Shown: positions 50,042 through 59,313 of the stretch, one piece after another
How positions within the stretch are numbered: position 1 is the stretch's first letter
How the letters are laid out: every line of letters begins with the position of its first letter
DNA from: JBHFEI01 sp041928815
Lineage (GTDB): Bacteria; Pseudomonadota; Alphaproteobacteria; Rhizobiales; Rhizobiaceae
DNA: 64,000 bases
Assembly: GCF_041928815.1 (NCBI RefSeq)
Contig: NZ_JBHFEI010000014.1
Location: forward strand, 15,729-79,728
Direction of reading: 5' to 3'
Program-made: the position numbers and the translations under genes
Notes under the pieces: model-generated
What the model was told of the DNA's origin: nothing
What the model saw: only the letters and a program-made list of their open reading frames with translations
Databases searched by the model: none

Positions 50042-50715
50042 GGCGCCGCCTGTCCCTCGTCCTGCAGCTGTTCCTCCTGCCGCTGCCCTGGGGAGTGCGC
50101 CGCCGCCTGCTCGTCATCCTCTGCGGCTACGAGATCGACGCCACCGCCCGGATCGGCCTCTCCCTCGTGGCCCCGGACCGGCTGGTGATGCGGCAGGACA
50201 GCCGGATCGGCCACCTGACGCTCGCCCGCGGCCTTGCCGCGATCCGGCTGGAAAAGGGCGCAGCGCTCGGCCATCTCAACTGGATCTCCGGCTTTCCGAG
50301 GGAGGGCGAACGCTATTTCCGCGCCTTCCCGGCCCGCGATCCGTCGCTCGTCATCGGCGAGCACGGCGCGATCGTCCACCGCAACCTGATCGATTGCACC
50401 GACCGGGTCAGCATCGGCGCCTTCGCGCTCGTCGCCGGCAACCGCAACCAGATCCTGACGCACAGCATCGACCTTGCGACCGGGAACCAGGCCTGCGCGC
50501 CGGTGACCGTCGGGCGCCACTGCTTCGTCGGCACGGGCACGATCCTGCTGAAGGGCTCGGTCCTGCCGGATTGCTGCGTGCTCGCCGCCGGCTCCGTCCT
50601 CAACGCGGCGCATACGGCGCCTTACCGGCTGCTGAGCGGGGTTCCCGCCGCCGCCGTGCGGGATCTGGCGCCGGATCTCGCCTTCTTCCACCGGACGCGG
50701 GGGGAAAGCGATTGA
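50038..50715 (+). CDS. Hexapeptide-repeat acyltransferase (first of two)
   Basis: A 225-residue left-handed beta-helix transferase. Imperfect hexapeptide repeats run through most of it (IDATARIGLSLVAPDRLVMR, RVSIGAFALVAGNRNQ, VTVGRHCFVGTGTILL), with the catalytic-histidine candidate in ILTHSID near residue 142. GTG start overlapping the flippase stop. Likely O-acetylates or otherwise acylates a sugar of the repeat unit. Confidence 0.85.
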   Translation: MRRRLSLVLQLFLLPLPWGVRRRLLVILCGYEIDATARIGLSLVAPDRLVMRQDSRIGHLTLARGLAAIRLEKGAALGHLNWISGFPREGERYFRAFPARDPSLVIGEHGAIVHRNLIDCTDRVSIGAFALVAGNRNQILTHSIDLATGNQACAPVTVGRHCFVGTGTILLKGSVLPDCCVLAAGSVLNAAHTAPYRLLSGVPAAAVRDLAPDLAFFHRTRGESD

Positions 50716-50947
50716 GCGGGCCTGCTCGTCCTTCCGGGTTCCTGCGCGCCGCGCCGGCGCGGACCGGGCGTCGTTCCGGCCCCGGGTCGGGGCTTGCCTC
50801 GTCGTTTCCTGCTCGGCGGCCGGCGGGCCGGTGCCTCCCGCCCTCGCCGGCGCGCGCGCTCCCGAAAAGCGAGGCGACGACGGTGCTCCTCCTTCGCGCC
50901 GCGCCCGTCCCTGCGGCGCCCGCCCGTCGTCGCGAAAGGAGGGCCGC

Positions 50948-52387
50948 GTGATCCCCGCCGCGCCGTCTCCAGCCACATCCGCCCACAGCCTGGGCGGCGG
51001 CCTGCGCCCTCCACGCCGCATCCGACGGGCGGGCGCCGGCGACCGGCTGCGCCTTGCCGTCTTCGCCCTCCTCGCGGCGGCGCTGATGCTGACGCTCGTC
51101 GCGGGGGACATCGTTCCGCGCCGCAGCGAGACCGTGCTGCTGGCCGCCGCGATCGCCGCGTGCGTCGCGGTCCTCGCGCAGTCGCTCTCCGGCCTGCGTC
51201 CCGATCCCGTCCTTCTGACGGCGCTCCTCTACCTGATCCTCTTCTACCTCACGCCCGGCCTGCTGCATGCCGGCGAGAACCGCTTTCCCTTCTTCGCGAT
51301 GGGCTATGCGCCGGACGAGATCGCAGCCGCGTCGCTGATCGTGCTGGTCTTCGTCCTCGTCTTCTTCCTCGGTCGCGGCGTCGCGGCCGGCCGGCCGGGC
51401 CCCCTCCCGCCGGCGCGCCCGCAGGAAGGCGGGCTTGCCGCCGCCTCCCTGTTCCTGGCGATGGTCTCGATCCCCTCAGCCTTCGCCTTCGGCATCGACC
51501 GGCTGCATGTCACGCGCGGCGCGGCCGCCGCCGATCCCGGCGGCCCCGGACCGGGCGAAATGATCCTCGGCACGCTCGCGACGTCCGCGGGCTTCCTGTC
51601 GCTGATCCTCGCGGTCCTCGCCGTGTCCGCGCGGCGCAGCGGCATGGCGCTTTTCGCCTGCCTGCCGGCGCTCGCAGCCTTCCTTCTCGCCAACGACATC
51701 TTCGCCCTGCCGCGCTTCATCGTCGGCTCCTACGCCGTCACTGCGCTCTTCCTCTTCGCGCCGCTCGGGCGCCTCTGCCGGCTGGCGATCGTCTTCCTCG
51801 CGGCGCTCTGCCAGTTCACCCTCTTTCCGATGCTCGATGCCGTCACGCGCGGCGGCGGATGGCAGGGTTTCCGCTTCGATCCGCTCGGCTATCTGGCACG
51901 CCACGGCGATTTCGACGGGTTCCAGTCGACGGTCAACGTCGTCATCCTCGTCCGTGAGGACGGTCTCAGATGGGGCTGGCAGCTCGTCTCCGCGCTCCTG
52001 TTCTTCGTTCCGCGGGCCTGGTTTGCGGAGAAAAGCCGGGGCACGGGCTATGACGCGGCGAGCCATGTCGGCTATCCCTTCCTCAACATCTCCGCGCCGA
52101 TGCCGGCGGAATTCTATGTCGATTTCGGCCTTGCCGGGCTGGTGGTGCTGTCCCTCGGCTTCGGGCTCCTCGTCAGCGCCTGCGACCGTCGTTTCAACCG
52201 CGCCCATGCCCGGGGCGATCGCGTCGGCAAGCTCTTTCCGGCGATCGTCGCCGGCTACCTCTTCATCCTGATGCGCGGTTCGCTCGTCGCGGTCGTCGGG
52301 CCGGCCGTCACCACCTTGGCGCTTCTCGCGCTCGTCCGGCTGCTCTTTCTCGGCGGCCGGCGCCGGCCCGCGAGACGGACGGCATGA
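50948..52387 (+). CDS. Polysaccharide polymerase-like membrane protein (Wzy-like)
   Basis: A 479-residue protein with about ten to twelve hydrophobic helices (LAVFALLAAALMLTLVAGDI, LIVLVFVLVFFLGRG, LAGLVVLSLGFGLLVS) and a large loop before the last helices (RAWFAEKSRGTGYDAASHVG), the layout of oligosaccharide-repeat polymerases. Start is GTG 50948, strongly supported by AAAGGAGGG at 50936-50944; an upstream ATG frame (50831) has only low-complexity Arg/Pro residues. The 232-bp gap 50716-50947 shows no other gene. Confidence 0.8.
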   Translation: MIPAAPSPATSAHSLGGGLRPPRRIRRAGAGDRLRLAVFALLAAALMLTLVAGDIVPRRSETVLLAAAIAACVAVLAQSLSGLRPDPVLLTALLYLILFYLTPGLLHAGENRFPFFAMGYAPDEIAAASLIVLVFVLVFFLGRGVAAGRPGPLPPARPQEGGLAAASLFLAMVSIPSAFAFGIDRLHVTRGAAAADPGGPGPGEMILGTLATSAGFLSLILAVLAVSARRSGMALFACLPALAAFLLANDIFALPRFIVGSYAVTALFLFAPLGRLCRLAIVFLAALCQFTLFPMLDAVTRGGGWQGFRFDPLGYLARHGDFDGFQSTVNVVILVREDGLRWGWQLVSALLFFVPRAWFAEKSRGTGYDAASHVGYPFLNISAPMPAEFYVDFGLAGLVVLSLGFGLLVSACDRRFNRAHARGDRVGKLFPAIVAGYLFILMRGSLVAVVGPAVTTLALLALVRLLFLGGRRRPARRTA

Positions 52388-53586
52388 CCTCGGCCCCGAG
52401 CGAAGCCGTCACGGGCGCCCATTCTCCTTCCGTGCTGTTCGTCCTGCCGCATGCCTCGCGCCGCGGCGGCGGCGTGTCCGAGGCGGCCCGGCTGCAGGCG
52501 CAGGCCCTGACGGCCCGCAATGCCGCGCCGGTCGGCGTCGTCGCCTTCCGCGACGCCTTTCTCGAGGAGGACCGGGCCGGCTGGGGCGACGTGCCGGTCG
52601 AGGCCGTCGCGACGCTGCCGTTCGCGCGGCGCTACGGCGTGGCGCCGGGCATGCTCGCCGCGCTCCTGCGCTCCGGCGCCGACCTCGTGCATGTCCACGG
52701 CCTCTGGCAGTGCCATTGCGCGGCCGTCCATCTCTGGTCGCTCCTGACCGGCAGGCCCTATGTCGTGACGCCGCACGGGATGCTCGACCCATGGATCCTC
52801 AGACGCTCGCCGCGCCTGAAGCGTCTGGTGTCGCGCCTCCACCAGGACCGCTTCCTCAGCCGCGCCGCCGGCGTCCAGGTGTTGACCGGGAGGGAGGCGG
52901 CGGATGTCACGCCTTTCCTGTCCGGGCAAGCCGTCGAGGTCGTCCCCAATCCCGTGCCGCCCTTCGTGCCCGATCCGGAGCCGCCGGACTGGTGGGAGGC
53001 GCGGTTCGCCGGCCGCGACCTCTATCTTTTCCTCGGTCGCCTGCACGAGAAGAAGGGCTGCGCGGCGCTCCTCGAGGCCTGGGACCGGCTCTGCGCCGGC
53101 GATCCGGCATTCGCGGCCCGCTCGCTCCTCGTCGTCTGCGGCTGGAACGATGGGCTTGCCGGTGTCGAGGCGCGTCTTGCCGCGCTGTCGGCGCGGCACG
53201 GCAATGCGGTCTTCGCCGGGCCGCGGTTCGGTGCCGACAAGGTGCGCACCCTGTCGCGCGCCCGCTTCTTCGTTCTGCCGTCGCAGAGCGAAGGCCTGCC
53301 GATGGCGGTGCTGGAGGCATGGGCGGCCGGCGTCCCGTCGATCATGACGGAGGCCTGCAACCTGCCGCAGGGCTTTGCCGGCGGCGCGGCCCTGCGCACC
53401 GGCGAGGATGTCGCGTCGATCGTCGCGGCGCTGCGCGCTGCCTCCGCCCTTTCGCCGGACGCCTATCGCCACATGGCGGCGAACGCGGTCTGCCTTGCGC
53501 GGCGCGACCATTCCGCCGACGCCGTCGGCGCGGCGCTGCTTCGCCTTTACGCCCGCGCGGCCGCCACCCGGAGGAGGACGGGATGA
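52384..53586 (+). CDS. Glycosyltransferase family 4 (GT-B)
   Basis: A 400-residue glycosyltransferase. N-terminal VLFVLPHASRRGGGVSEAAR, acceptor-domain VHVHGLWQCHCAAVHLWSLL and TPHGMLDPWIL; donor domain FLGRLHEKKGCAALLEAW and the EX7E-type motif QSEGLPMAVLEAWAAGVP. Start ATG 52384 overlaps the polymerase stop. Adds one sugar to the repeat unit; donor unknown. Confidence 0.93.
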   Translation: MTSAPSEAVTGAHSPSVLFVLPHASRRGGGVSEAARLQAQALTARNAAPVGVVAFRDAFLEEDRAGWGDVPVEAVATLPFARRYGVAPGMLAALLRSGADLVHVHGLWQCHCAAVHLWSLLTGRPYVVTPHGMLDPWILRRSPRLKRLVSRLHQDRFLSRAAGVQVLTGREAADVTPFLSGQAVEVVPNPVPPFVPDPEPPDWWEARFAGRDLYLFLGRLHEKKGCAALLEAWDRLCAGDPAFAARSLLVVCGWNDGLAGVEARLAALSARHGNAVFAGPRFGADKVRTLSRARFFVLPSQSEGLPMAVLEAWAAGVPSIMTEACNLPQGFAGGAALRTGEDVASIVAALRAASALSPDAYRHMAANAVCLARRDHSADAVGAALLRLYARAAATRRRTG

Positions 53587-54164
53587 GCGGCCCGCTCGAT
53601 GCCGGAAGGTTCCGTTCGCGCGAGGGCGGCCCGAGCTTTCCGCTCCGGCACCGGCTGCTGCGCCTCGCCTGGGGCCTCGTCTGGCTAGGGCTCGCCCGAT
53701 GGACGCCGGTGCCCTGCCACGGCTGGCGGCGCCTGCTGCTGCGCGCCTTCGGCGCCCGGATCGACGCGACGGCGCGGATCTATCCGAGCGCGCGCATCTG
53801 GTATCCGCCGAACCTGGTGATGCGCGCCCATTCCTGCCTGGCAGGCCGGGTCGACTGCTACGCCATGGACCGGATCGAGCTCGGGCGATACGCCACCGTG
53901 TCGCAGGGCGCGGTGCTGTGCGGGGGAAGCCACGACATCGACAGCGCCTCCTTCCAGCTCTTCACCCGCCCGATCCTCATCGGCGACCATGCCTGGATCG
54001 CCGCCGAGGCCTTTGTCGGCCCGGGCGTCACCGTCGGCGCCGGCGCGGTGCTCGGCGCGCGCGGCGTCGCCTTCCGCGATCTGGAGCCGGCAACGGTCTA
54101 TGCCGGAAATCCCGCCCGGCGGCTGCGGATGCGGCGCCTCGGCGCCCCGGATGCGCCGGGCTGA
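53583..54164 (+). CDS. WcaF-like hexapeptide acetyltransferase (second of two)
   Basis: A 193-residue acetyltransferase resembling colanic acid WcaF-type enzymes. Hexapeptide repeats ARIYPSARIWYPPNL, LGRYATVSQGAVLCGG, catalytic histidine in GGSHDIDS near 120, then PILIGDHAWIAAEAFVGPGV. ATGA overlap with the glycosyltransferase. Last gene of the polysaccharide operon, ending 11 bp before the convergent GGDEF-EAL gene; no terminator is visible in that gap. Confidence 0.9.
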   Translation: MSGPLDAGRFRSREGGPSFPLRHRLLRLAWGLVWLGLARWTPVPCHGWRRLLLRAFGARIDATARIYPSARIWYPPNLVMRAHSCLAGRVDCYAMDRIELGRYATVSQGAVLCGGSHDIDSASFQLFTRPILIGDHAWIAAEAFVGPGVTVGAGAVLGARGVAFRDLEPATVYAGNPARRLRMRRLGAPDAPG

Positions 54165-54175
54165 ACGCGAGACGG

Positions 54176-57100
54176 TCAGGCGGCGGCCGGTGCCGCCGAG
54201 GTCAGTTCGGGCACGCCCTCGATCAGCTCGGCCATCGTCTCGGCGGTCAGGGGCCGCGACATCAGGTAGCCCTGGATCTCGTTGCACTTGTCCGCCGTCA
54301 GCACGGCGAGCTGCTCGTTGGTCTCGACGCCCTCGGCCGTCACCTCGATGCCGAGCGACCGGCCGAGCGCCAGGATCGCCTGCACGATCGGCCGCGCCGT
54401 CTTCGTCGTGTCGAGGTCCATGATGAAGCTGCGGTCGATCTTCAGCACGTCGAAGGGGAAGTTGCGCAGGTAGCTCAGCGACGAATAGCCGGTGCCGAAA
54501 TCGTCCATCGCCAGCTTGATGCCGAGCGCCTTCAGCGCGTTGAGCACCGAGACGGCATGGTCCGCGTCCTCGAGCAGCACGCCCTCGGTGATCTCCAGTT
54601 CCAGGAGATGCGGCGAAAGCCCCGTCTCGTCGAGGCAGTCGCGCACCTTCTCCACCAGATTGCCGTCGCGGAACTGCACCGGCGAGATGTTGACGGACAC
54701 GCCGATGCCGGGCCAGGTGCAGGCCTGCGCGCAGGCCGTCTTCAGGATCCAGTCGCCGAGCGGCACGATCAGGCCGTTCTGCTCGGCAAGCGAGATGAAG
54801 TCCATGGGATTGATGCGGCCGCGCTCGGGATGGGCCCAGCGCACCAGCGCCTCGGCGCTGCGGATGCGCCGCGCCCTCGAATCGAAGCGCGGCTGGTATT
54901 CGAGATAGAAATGGCCTGCGGACAGGCTGTGGCGCATGTCCTCGGCGAGCTGGCGCCTGGCGATGATCTTCTCGTTCATCTCCGTGGCGAAGAAGGCGTA
55001 TTGGCCGCGCCCATCCTGCTTGGCCCGGTAGAGCGCGGTGTCGGCGGCGCGCAGAAGCTCGTCCGGGGTGCCGCCGTCCTGCGGCGCGATGGCGATGCCG
55101 ACCGACATGCCGACATGGATGTCGCCGCCGTCGTGGTGGATCGGTTCGCCCATGAGCCGGTAGAGCGCCTGGCATAGCGCCTCGATCCTGTCGGGCGTCA
55201 GCCCCGGCGCGGCGATGACGAATTCGTCGCCGCCGATGCGGGCGACGATCTGGTCCTCGCGCAGCGCCCGGCGCAGCCGGTCGGCGACCTCGCCCAGAAC
55301 CCGGTCGCCGACATGATGGCCGAACGTGTCGTTGATCGGCTTGAAGCGGTCGAGATCGATGTAGAGCAGCGTCAGCGTCGCCGCCGGGTTGGCGAGATGG
55401 GTGTCGAGGAAATGCGACAGCTTCGCCCGGTTCGGCAGCGATGTCGCCGAATCGTGCAGCGCCTGCCGCTTGGCATCCTCGAAGGCCTCGGCGAGCGCGA
55501 CGTTCGAGGTGACGTCGCTGGCGATCTTCATCACCTTCAGCGGCTTTCCGTCGAGGTCGAGGATCGGGTTGTAGGAACATTGCAGCCAGACCTCGCGGCC
55601 GTCCTTGCCGACGCGCCGGTGCAGGCCGGACTGGTAGTTGCCGCGCCGGAGCTCCTCCCAGAACAGCTGGTAGTCCGGGCTCGCCGCGAGGTCGACGTCG
55701 ACGAGCAGGCTGTGCGGGCGGCCCTCGACCTCGGCGGCCGAGTAGCCGAGCATGCCGAGAAGGGCGGCGTTGGCCGACAGGATCGTGCCGTCGAGGCCGA
55801 AGAAGGCGACCCCCTGCGACCGGTCGATCGCGGCGATCTGCCCCTGCAGCTCGGCGCTCTCCAGCTTTCGCCGGGTGATGTCGGCGGCATATTTGACCAC
55901 CTTGAACGGCCGTCCGTTCAGGTCGCGGATCGGATTGTAGCTCGCCTGCAGCCAGAGGTCGGAGCCGTCCTTGCGCAGGCGGCGATATTCGCCGTTGCGG
56001 TGGCGGCCGGCGGCAAGGTCGCGCCAGAAGTCGCGATAGGCCTCGCTGTCCGCCGTCGCCGCATCGACGAACATGGAATGGTGGCGGCCGCGCAGCTCGG
56101 AGAAGCGATAGCCGGTCGCGGCGAGGAAATTGTCGTTGGCGTCGAGGATCGTGCCGTCGAGCTCGAAGGAGATGACGCATTGCGCCTTGTCGATCGCGGC
56201 GATCTGGCCCTCGTGGTCGGCCTGGAACAGTTTCTCCTCGGTGACGACGGAGGCGTATTTCACCACCTTGATCGGCTCGCCGCTCATGTCGAAGATCGGG
56301 TTGTAGGTCGCCTGGAACCAGATCTCGCGCCCGTCGCGGCCGACCCGGCGGTAAAGGCCGGAGCGGTGGCGGCCCCTGCGCAGGTCGCTCCAGAAGCGCG
56401 CATAGTCGCTGCTGTGGGCATGGGCGTTCTCGACGAAGATCCGGTGGTGGGCCCCTTGTATCTCGGGCAGCGTGTAGCCGGTCGCGGCAAGGAAATTGTC
56501 GTTGGCGTCGAGGATCGTGCCATACATGTCGAAGGTGATCACGGCGTTCGACTTGTGGATGGCGTTGATCTGCCAGCGGTAATCCGCCTGGCGCAGCTTC
56601 TCCTCCGTCACGTCGGTGGCGTATTTCACCACCTTGAAGGTGCGCCCCGCGCGGTCGCGGATCGGGCTGTAGACCGCCTGGAGCCAGACGGTCGCGCCGT
56701 CCTTGCGCAGCCGCGCATATTCGCCGGAGAGGTGATCGCCGGCGCCGAGCCGCTGCCAGAACGAGCGGTAGGCCTCGCTGTCGCGCATCGTCTCGTCGAC
56801 GAACATCGCATGCGGCCGGCCGACCACCTCGTCGCGGCCGTAGCCGACGGCGTCGAGGAAGAGGTCGTTGGCCGCCGTGATCGTGCCGTCGAGCGCGAAA
56901 TGGATGACGGCCTGCGACTTCTCGATCGCTGCGATCTGGCCCTGGTAATCGGCCTCGCGCGCCTGCAGTTCGGTGACGTCGGTCACCACCTGCATGACGT
57001 CCGCGTCCTGGCCGTCGGCATCGCGCAGCAGCACGAAGCGCGCCTGCAGCCAGCGTTCGCCGCCGCCGGCGTCGATCCAGCGGCCGATGTCCTCCGCCAC

Positions 57101-57337
57101 CTCGCCGCGCACCATCTTCTCCCAGACGTCCTTCTGGCGCTCGCGGTCGTCGGGATGGACGAAATCGAGGAAATGCCGGCCCCGCAGCGTTTCCAGCGAG
57201 CGGCCGACGAGGCGGACATAATTGAGGTTCGCCGAGCGGATCAGACCGGAAGGCTCGTAGCGCACGGTGGCGTAGAGCTGGTTGAACGTGCGGGCATCGT
57301 CGACGACGGTGTCGCCGGCGCGGGAAGAGGTGTCCAT
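54176..57337 (-). CDS. Five-PAS GGDEF-EAL c-di-GMP signalling protein
   Basis: A 1053-residue soluble protein. PAS 1 spans about 15-125 and differs from the rest. Four near-identical PAS-PAC units of about 122 residues each (366 bp) follow, starting near 132, 254, 376 and 498, each opening with xxQI(A/N)AI(E/H/D)(K/R)(S/A) and ending with a KVVKYA- or KVMKIA-type strand. GGDEF domain near 700 with RIGGDEF, and EAL domain (about 815-1040) with SAEALVRW, DDFGTGYSS and AEGVE, so both synthesis and breakdown are possible. No RxxD inhibitory site. Start ATG 57337; a TTG at 57349 is possible but less likely. Convergent with the polysaccharide operon. Confidence 0.95.
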   Translation of the reverse strand: MDTSSRAGDTVVDDARTFNQLYATVRYEPSGLIRSANLNYVRLVGRSLETLRGRHFLDFVHPDDRERQKDVWEKMVRGEVAEDIGRWIDAGGGERWLQARFVLLRDADGQDADVMQVVTDVTELQAREADYQGQIAAIEKSQAVIHFALDGTITAANDLFLDAVGYGRDEVVGRPHAMFVDETMRDSEAYRSFWQRLGAGDHLSGEYARLRKDGATVWLQAVYSPIRDRAGRTFKVVKYATDVTEEKLRQADYRWQINAIHKSNAVITFDMYGTILDANDNFLAATGYTLPEIQGAHHRIFVENAHAHSSDYARFWSDLRRGRHRSGLYRRVGRDGREIWFQATYNPIFDMSGEPIKVVKYASVVTEEKLFQADHEGQIAAIDKAQCVISFELDGTILDANDNFLAATGYRFSELRGRHHSMFVDAATADSEAYRDFWRDLAAGRHRNGEYRRLRKDGSDLWLQASYNPIRDLNGRPFKVVKYAADITRRKLESAELQGQIAAIDRSQGVAFFGLDGTILSANAALLGMLGYSAAEVEGRPHSLLVDVDLAASPDYQLFWEELRRGNYQSGLHRRVGKDGREVWLQCSYNPILDLDGKPLKVMKIASDVTSNVALAEAFEDAKRQALHDSATSLPNRAKLSHFLDTHLANPAATLTLLYIDLDRFKPINDTFGHHVGDRVLGEVADRLRRALREDQIVARIGGDEFVIAAPGLTPDRIEALCQALYRLMGEPIHHDGGDIHVGMSVGIAIAPQDGGTPDELLRAADTALYRAKQDGRGQYAFFATEMNEKIIARRQLAEDMRHSLSAGHFYLEYQPRFDSRARRIRSAEALVRWAHPERGRINPMDFISLAEQNGLIVPLGDWILKTACAQACTWPGIGVSVNISPVQFRDGNLVEKVRDCLDETGLSPHLLELEITEGVLLEDADHAVSVLNALKALGIKLAMDDFGTGYSSLSYLRNFPFDVLKIDRSFIMDLDTTKTARPIVQAILALGRSLGIEVTAEGVETNEQLAVLTADKCNEIQGYLMSRPLTAETMAELIEGVPELTSAAPAAA

Positions 57338-57460
57338 GGAGAGAGTCAACCTGGTGCAACGCGATGCGCCATCATGGGGGCATTAGGTTAAGCCTTTGAT
57401 ACGCTGGCGGACATCGGCCGCGCGCGACCGCCGGTCCTTCCCGCCGGCGGGAGCCTCCGC

Positions 57461-58294
57461 TCAGCCGCCCCGCGCGGCGAGGTAGTGAAGCGAGCAGGAA
57501 AGGGCGGCGCGGAGGGCATCGAGCGGCACCGGCGCCCCGGCGCGGACGGGGTCGAGGCGCGACGGCCGCGAGAGCCGCAGCGGCAATTCGATGCTGACCG
57601 GGCAACCGGGCGGGAGCGCGGCGAGATAGGCGGCGAGATCGACATCGCCGTCGCCGATCGCGCAGAAGGCCCAGCCGCCGTCCCGGTCGAGGACGTCCTT
57701 CAGATGGGCATGCGCGACGATCCGCGGCGCGTGCCTGAGGTCGTCGGCCGGCTGGCATGCCTGCCGGCTGTAGGTGAAGACATTGCCGGCATCGTGGTTC
57801 ATCCTGACGAGCGGCGCGCCGATCGCCGCGATGAAGGCCGCCGCCGCTGCGGTCGTGCCGGTGAGGTTGCCGTCGCCATGGCCGGGATTTTCGAGCGCCA
57901 GCGTCACCCCCGTCGCCTCCAGCACGGGAAGAACGGCCTCGACGGTCCTTCGGATCGCGTCGGCCTTGGCCGCCGGCCCGGAATTGGTGATGAGGAACGG
58001 CGCGCCGAGATCCCCGGCAAAGCCGATGCGGCGGGCAAGGGCCGTGGCCGCCTCCGGTTCCGAGAGATCGAGATGGGCCGAGACGGCGCCGGCCGTCAGA
58101 TGCGCCGCGTCCAGCCGGCCGATGAGCGCCGCCGCCGCCCTCGGAGAAAAGACGCTCTCGTCGAAATCGACATAGCCCTCGATGAAGGCAGGCTCGATCG
58201 CGCCGCCGCCGGCGGCCGCGATCTCCGCGATCGCCAGATCCATCGAATGGCCGTCGAAGAGCACGGTCGAGACCGAGACGGGGCGCAGGCTCAT
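57461..58294 (-). CDS. Sugar-phosphate isomerase/epimerase-like TIM-barrel protein
   Basis: A 277-residue protein of the xylose-isomerase-like barrel group. Stretches: VSTVLFDGHSMDLAIAEI, TLALENPGHGDGNL, VRMNHDAGNVFTYS and HAHLKDVLDRDGG, which hold the Glu, Asp and His metal ligands (E in LALENP, D in NHDAGN, H in HAHLKD). Start ATG 58294 overlaps the upstream dehydrogenase stop as ATGA. Possibly isomerises a ketose phosphate made from a polyol; the EryC-like role is only suggested by neighbours. Confidence 0.87.
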   Translation of the reverse strand: MSLRPVSVSTVLFDGHSMDLAIAEIAAAGGGAIEPAFIEGYVDFDESVFSPRAAAALIGRLDAAHLTAGAVSAHLDLSEPEAATALARRIGFAGDLGAPFLITNSGPAAKADAIRRTVEAVLPVLEATGVTLALENPGHGDGNLTGTTAAAAAFIAAIGAPLVRMNHDAGNVFTYSRQACQPADDLRHAPRIVAHAHLKDVLDRDGGWAFCAIGDGDVDLAAYLAALPPGCPVSIELPLRLSRPSRLDPVRAGAPVPLDALRAALSCSLHYLAARGG

Positions 58295-59136
58295 GCGCCC
58301 TTGCCGTAGACGATCAGCTCGGCCGCCTCCTTGACCTTGTCGGGCGACAGCGCCTCGCGCCAGTCCTCCTTGACGACAACGCCCTTGGCGAAGCGCATCA
58401 GCCGGAGCGCGGCGTCGGAGGGCACCTTCGGCGAATAGCCGAACCACATGGCGATCTCGACATTCAGATGCCCGATGAGGAAATCGAGCGCCGCCTTGCG
58501 CGGAATGCCGTATCGTCTCTCGCATTCCTCGACGGCCTCGACCATCGTGTCGACGAAGGGCATGGCGACCATTTCGGAGAGGCCGGGCTCGAGGATGGCG
58601 AGCTGCTCGAGGGTGACGCGGTGGCAGTCGATGATCGGCGACCACATTGCCCGGCAGATCTCCTCGCCGAGCGCGTAGTCCTCCTCCGGTCCCTGCGTCA
58701 GGGCGCAGACGATCGACTGTCTGGCGATGCCGCCGTGATAGTCGCGCCGGGCGTCCCAGTCGGTCTCGTCGTTGAAGAGCGGCGGATGGCAGGGATGGCC
58801 GACGAAATAGGTGAGGTCCGGCCGGTCCTTCGGCAGGTCGCCGGCATAAGGGGCGGCGGCGTCGAGGACGAGCAGCATCGTGCCGGCGGCGAGCATCGGC
58901 GAGATCTGCCGCGCCACGTCGCCGATCATGTTGTCCGGCAGCGCCATGACCACGACCCTGGCGCCCGGCACCCCCTCCTCGATGGCGACGGCGTCAATGC
59001 CTGCCTCCGCGAGGCGCGCCTTGCCCGGCGCGCCGATCTCGACGGCGCGCACGTCGTAGCCGGCCTCGACCAGCTTGCGGGTCACGCGAAACCCCATTTT
59101 CCCGCCTGCGCCGAGCAGTGCCACCGATATCGTCAT
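58291..59136 (-). CDS. NAD-dependent dehydrogenase with phosphogluconate-dehydrogenase C-terminal-type domain (ApnO-like)
   Basis: A 281-residue protein. N-terminal Rossmann loop LLGAGGKMGFRV, VVVMALPDNMIG; then TYFVGHPCHPPLFNDE and LTQGPEEDYALGEEI, followed by a helical C-terminal domain containing LEPGLSEMVAMP. The pattern recalls D-apionate oxidoisomerase (ApnO) and related enzymes. But no apionate lactonase, kinase of the DUF1537 type or RuBisCO-like decarboxylase is in the window. Start 59136 with GGGAGG. Coupled to the isomerase/epimerase gene. Confidence 0.83.
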   Translation of the reverse strand: MTISVALLGAGGKMGFRVTRKLVEAGYDVRAVEIGAPGKARLAEAGIDAVAIEEGVPGARVVVMALPDNMIGDVARQISPMLAAGTMLLVLDAAAPYAGDLPKDRPDLTYFVGHPCHPPLFNDETDWDARRDYHGGIARQSIVCALTQGPEEDYALGEEICRAMWSPIIDCHRVTLEQLAILEPGLSEMVAMPFVDTMVEAVEECERRYGIPRKAALDFLIGHLNVEIAMWFGYSPKVPSDAALRLMRFAKGVVVKEDWREALSPDKVKEAAELIVYGKGA

Positions 59137-59313
59137 CGTCTTCCTCCCTGGTGTCTCGCGCCGGTGCGGCCGGCGCTCCCACACTATGCATCGGCGCCGC
59201 TGAATGGCAAACGCAGCGAATGCGGTGGCAGGCCGCGGGCGGGGCGCGAAGGCGATCATGGTTGAGTGGGACGCCGGCACCGCCATCGCCGGCGGCACCG
59301 CGTAGGGCCTGTC

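Noticed and set aside
50716..50947. Possible small gene or upstream extension of the polymerase in the gap
   Set aside because: The open frame from 50831 is Arg/Pro low-complexity, and a strong ribosome site sits right before the GTG at 50948.
54542..56940. CRISPR-like or satellite repeat array
   Set aside because: The 366-bp periodicity is the coding sequence of tandem PAS domains in one open frame, not short repeats with spacers.
55313..57391. Long plus-strand open frame opposite the GGDEF-EAL gene
   Set aside because: Its apparent repeats are simply the antisense of the PAS units; no protein family features are seen.
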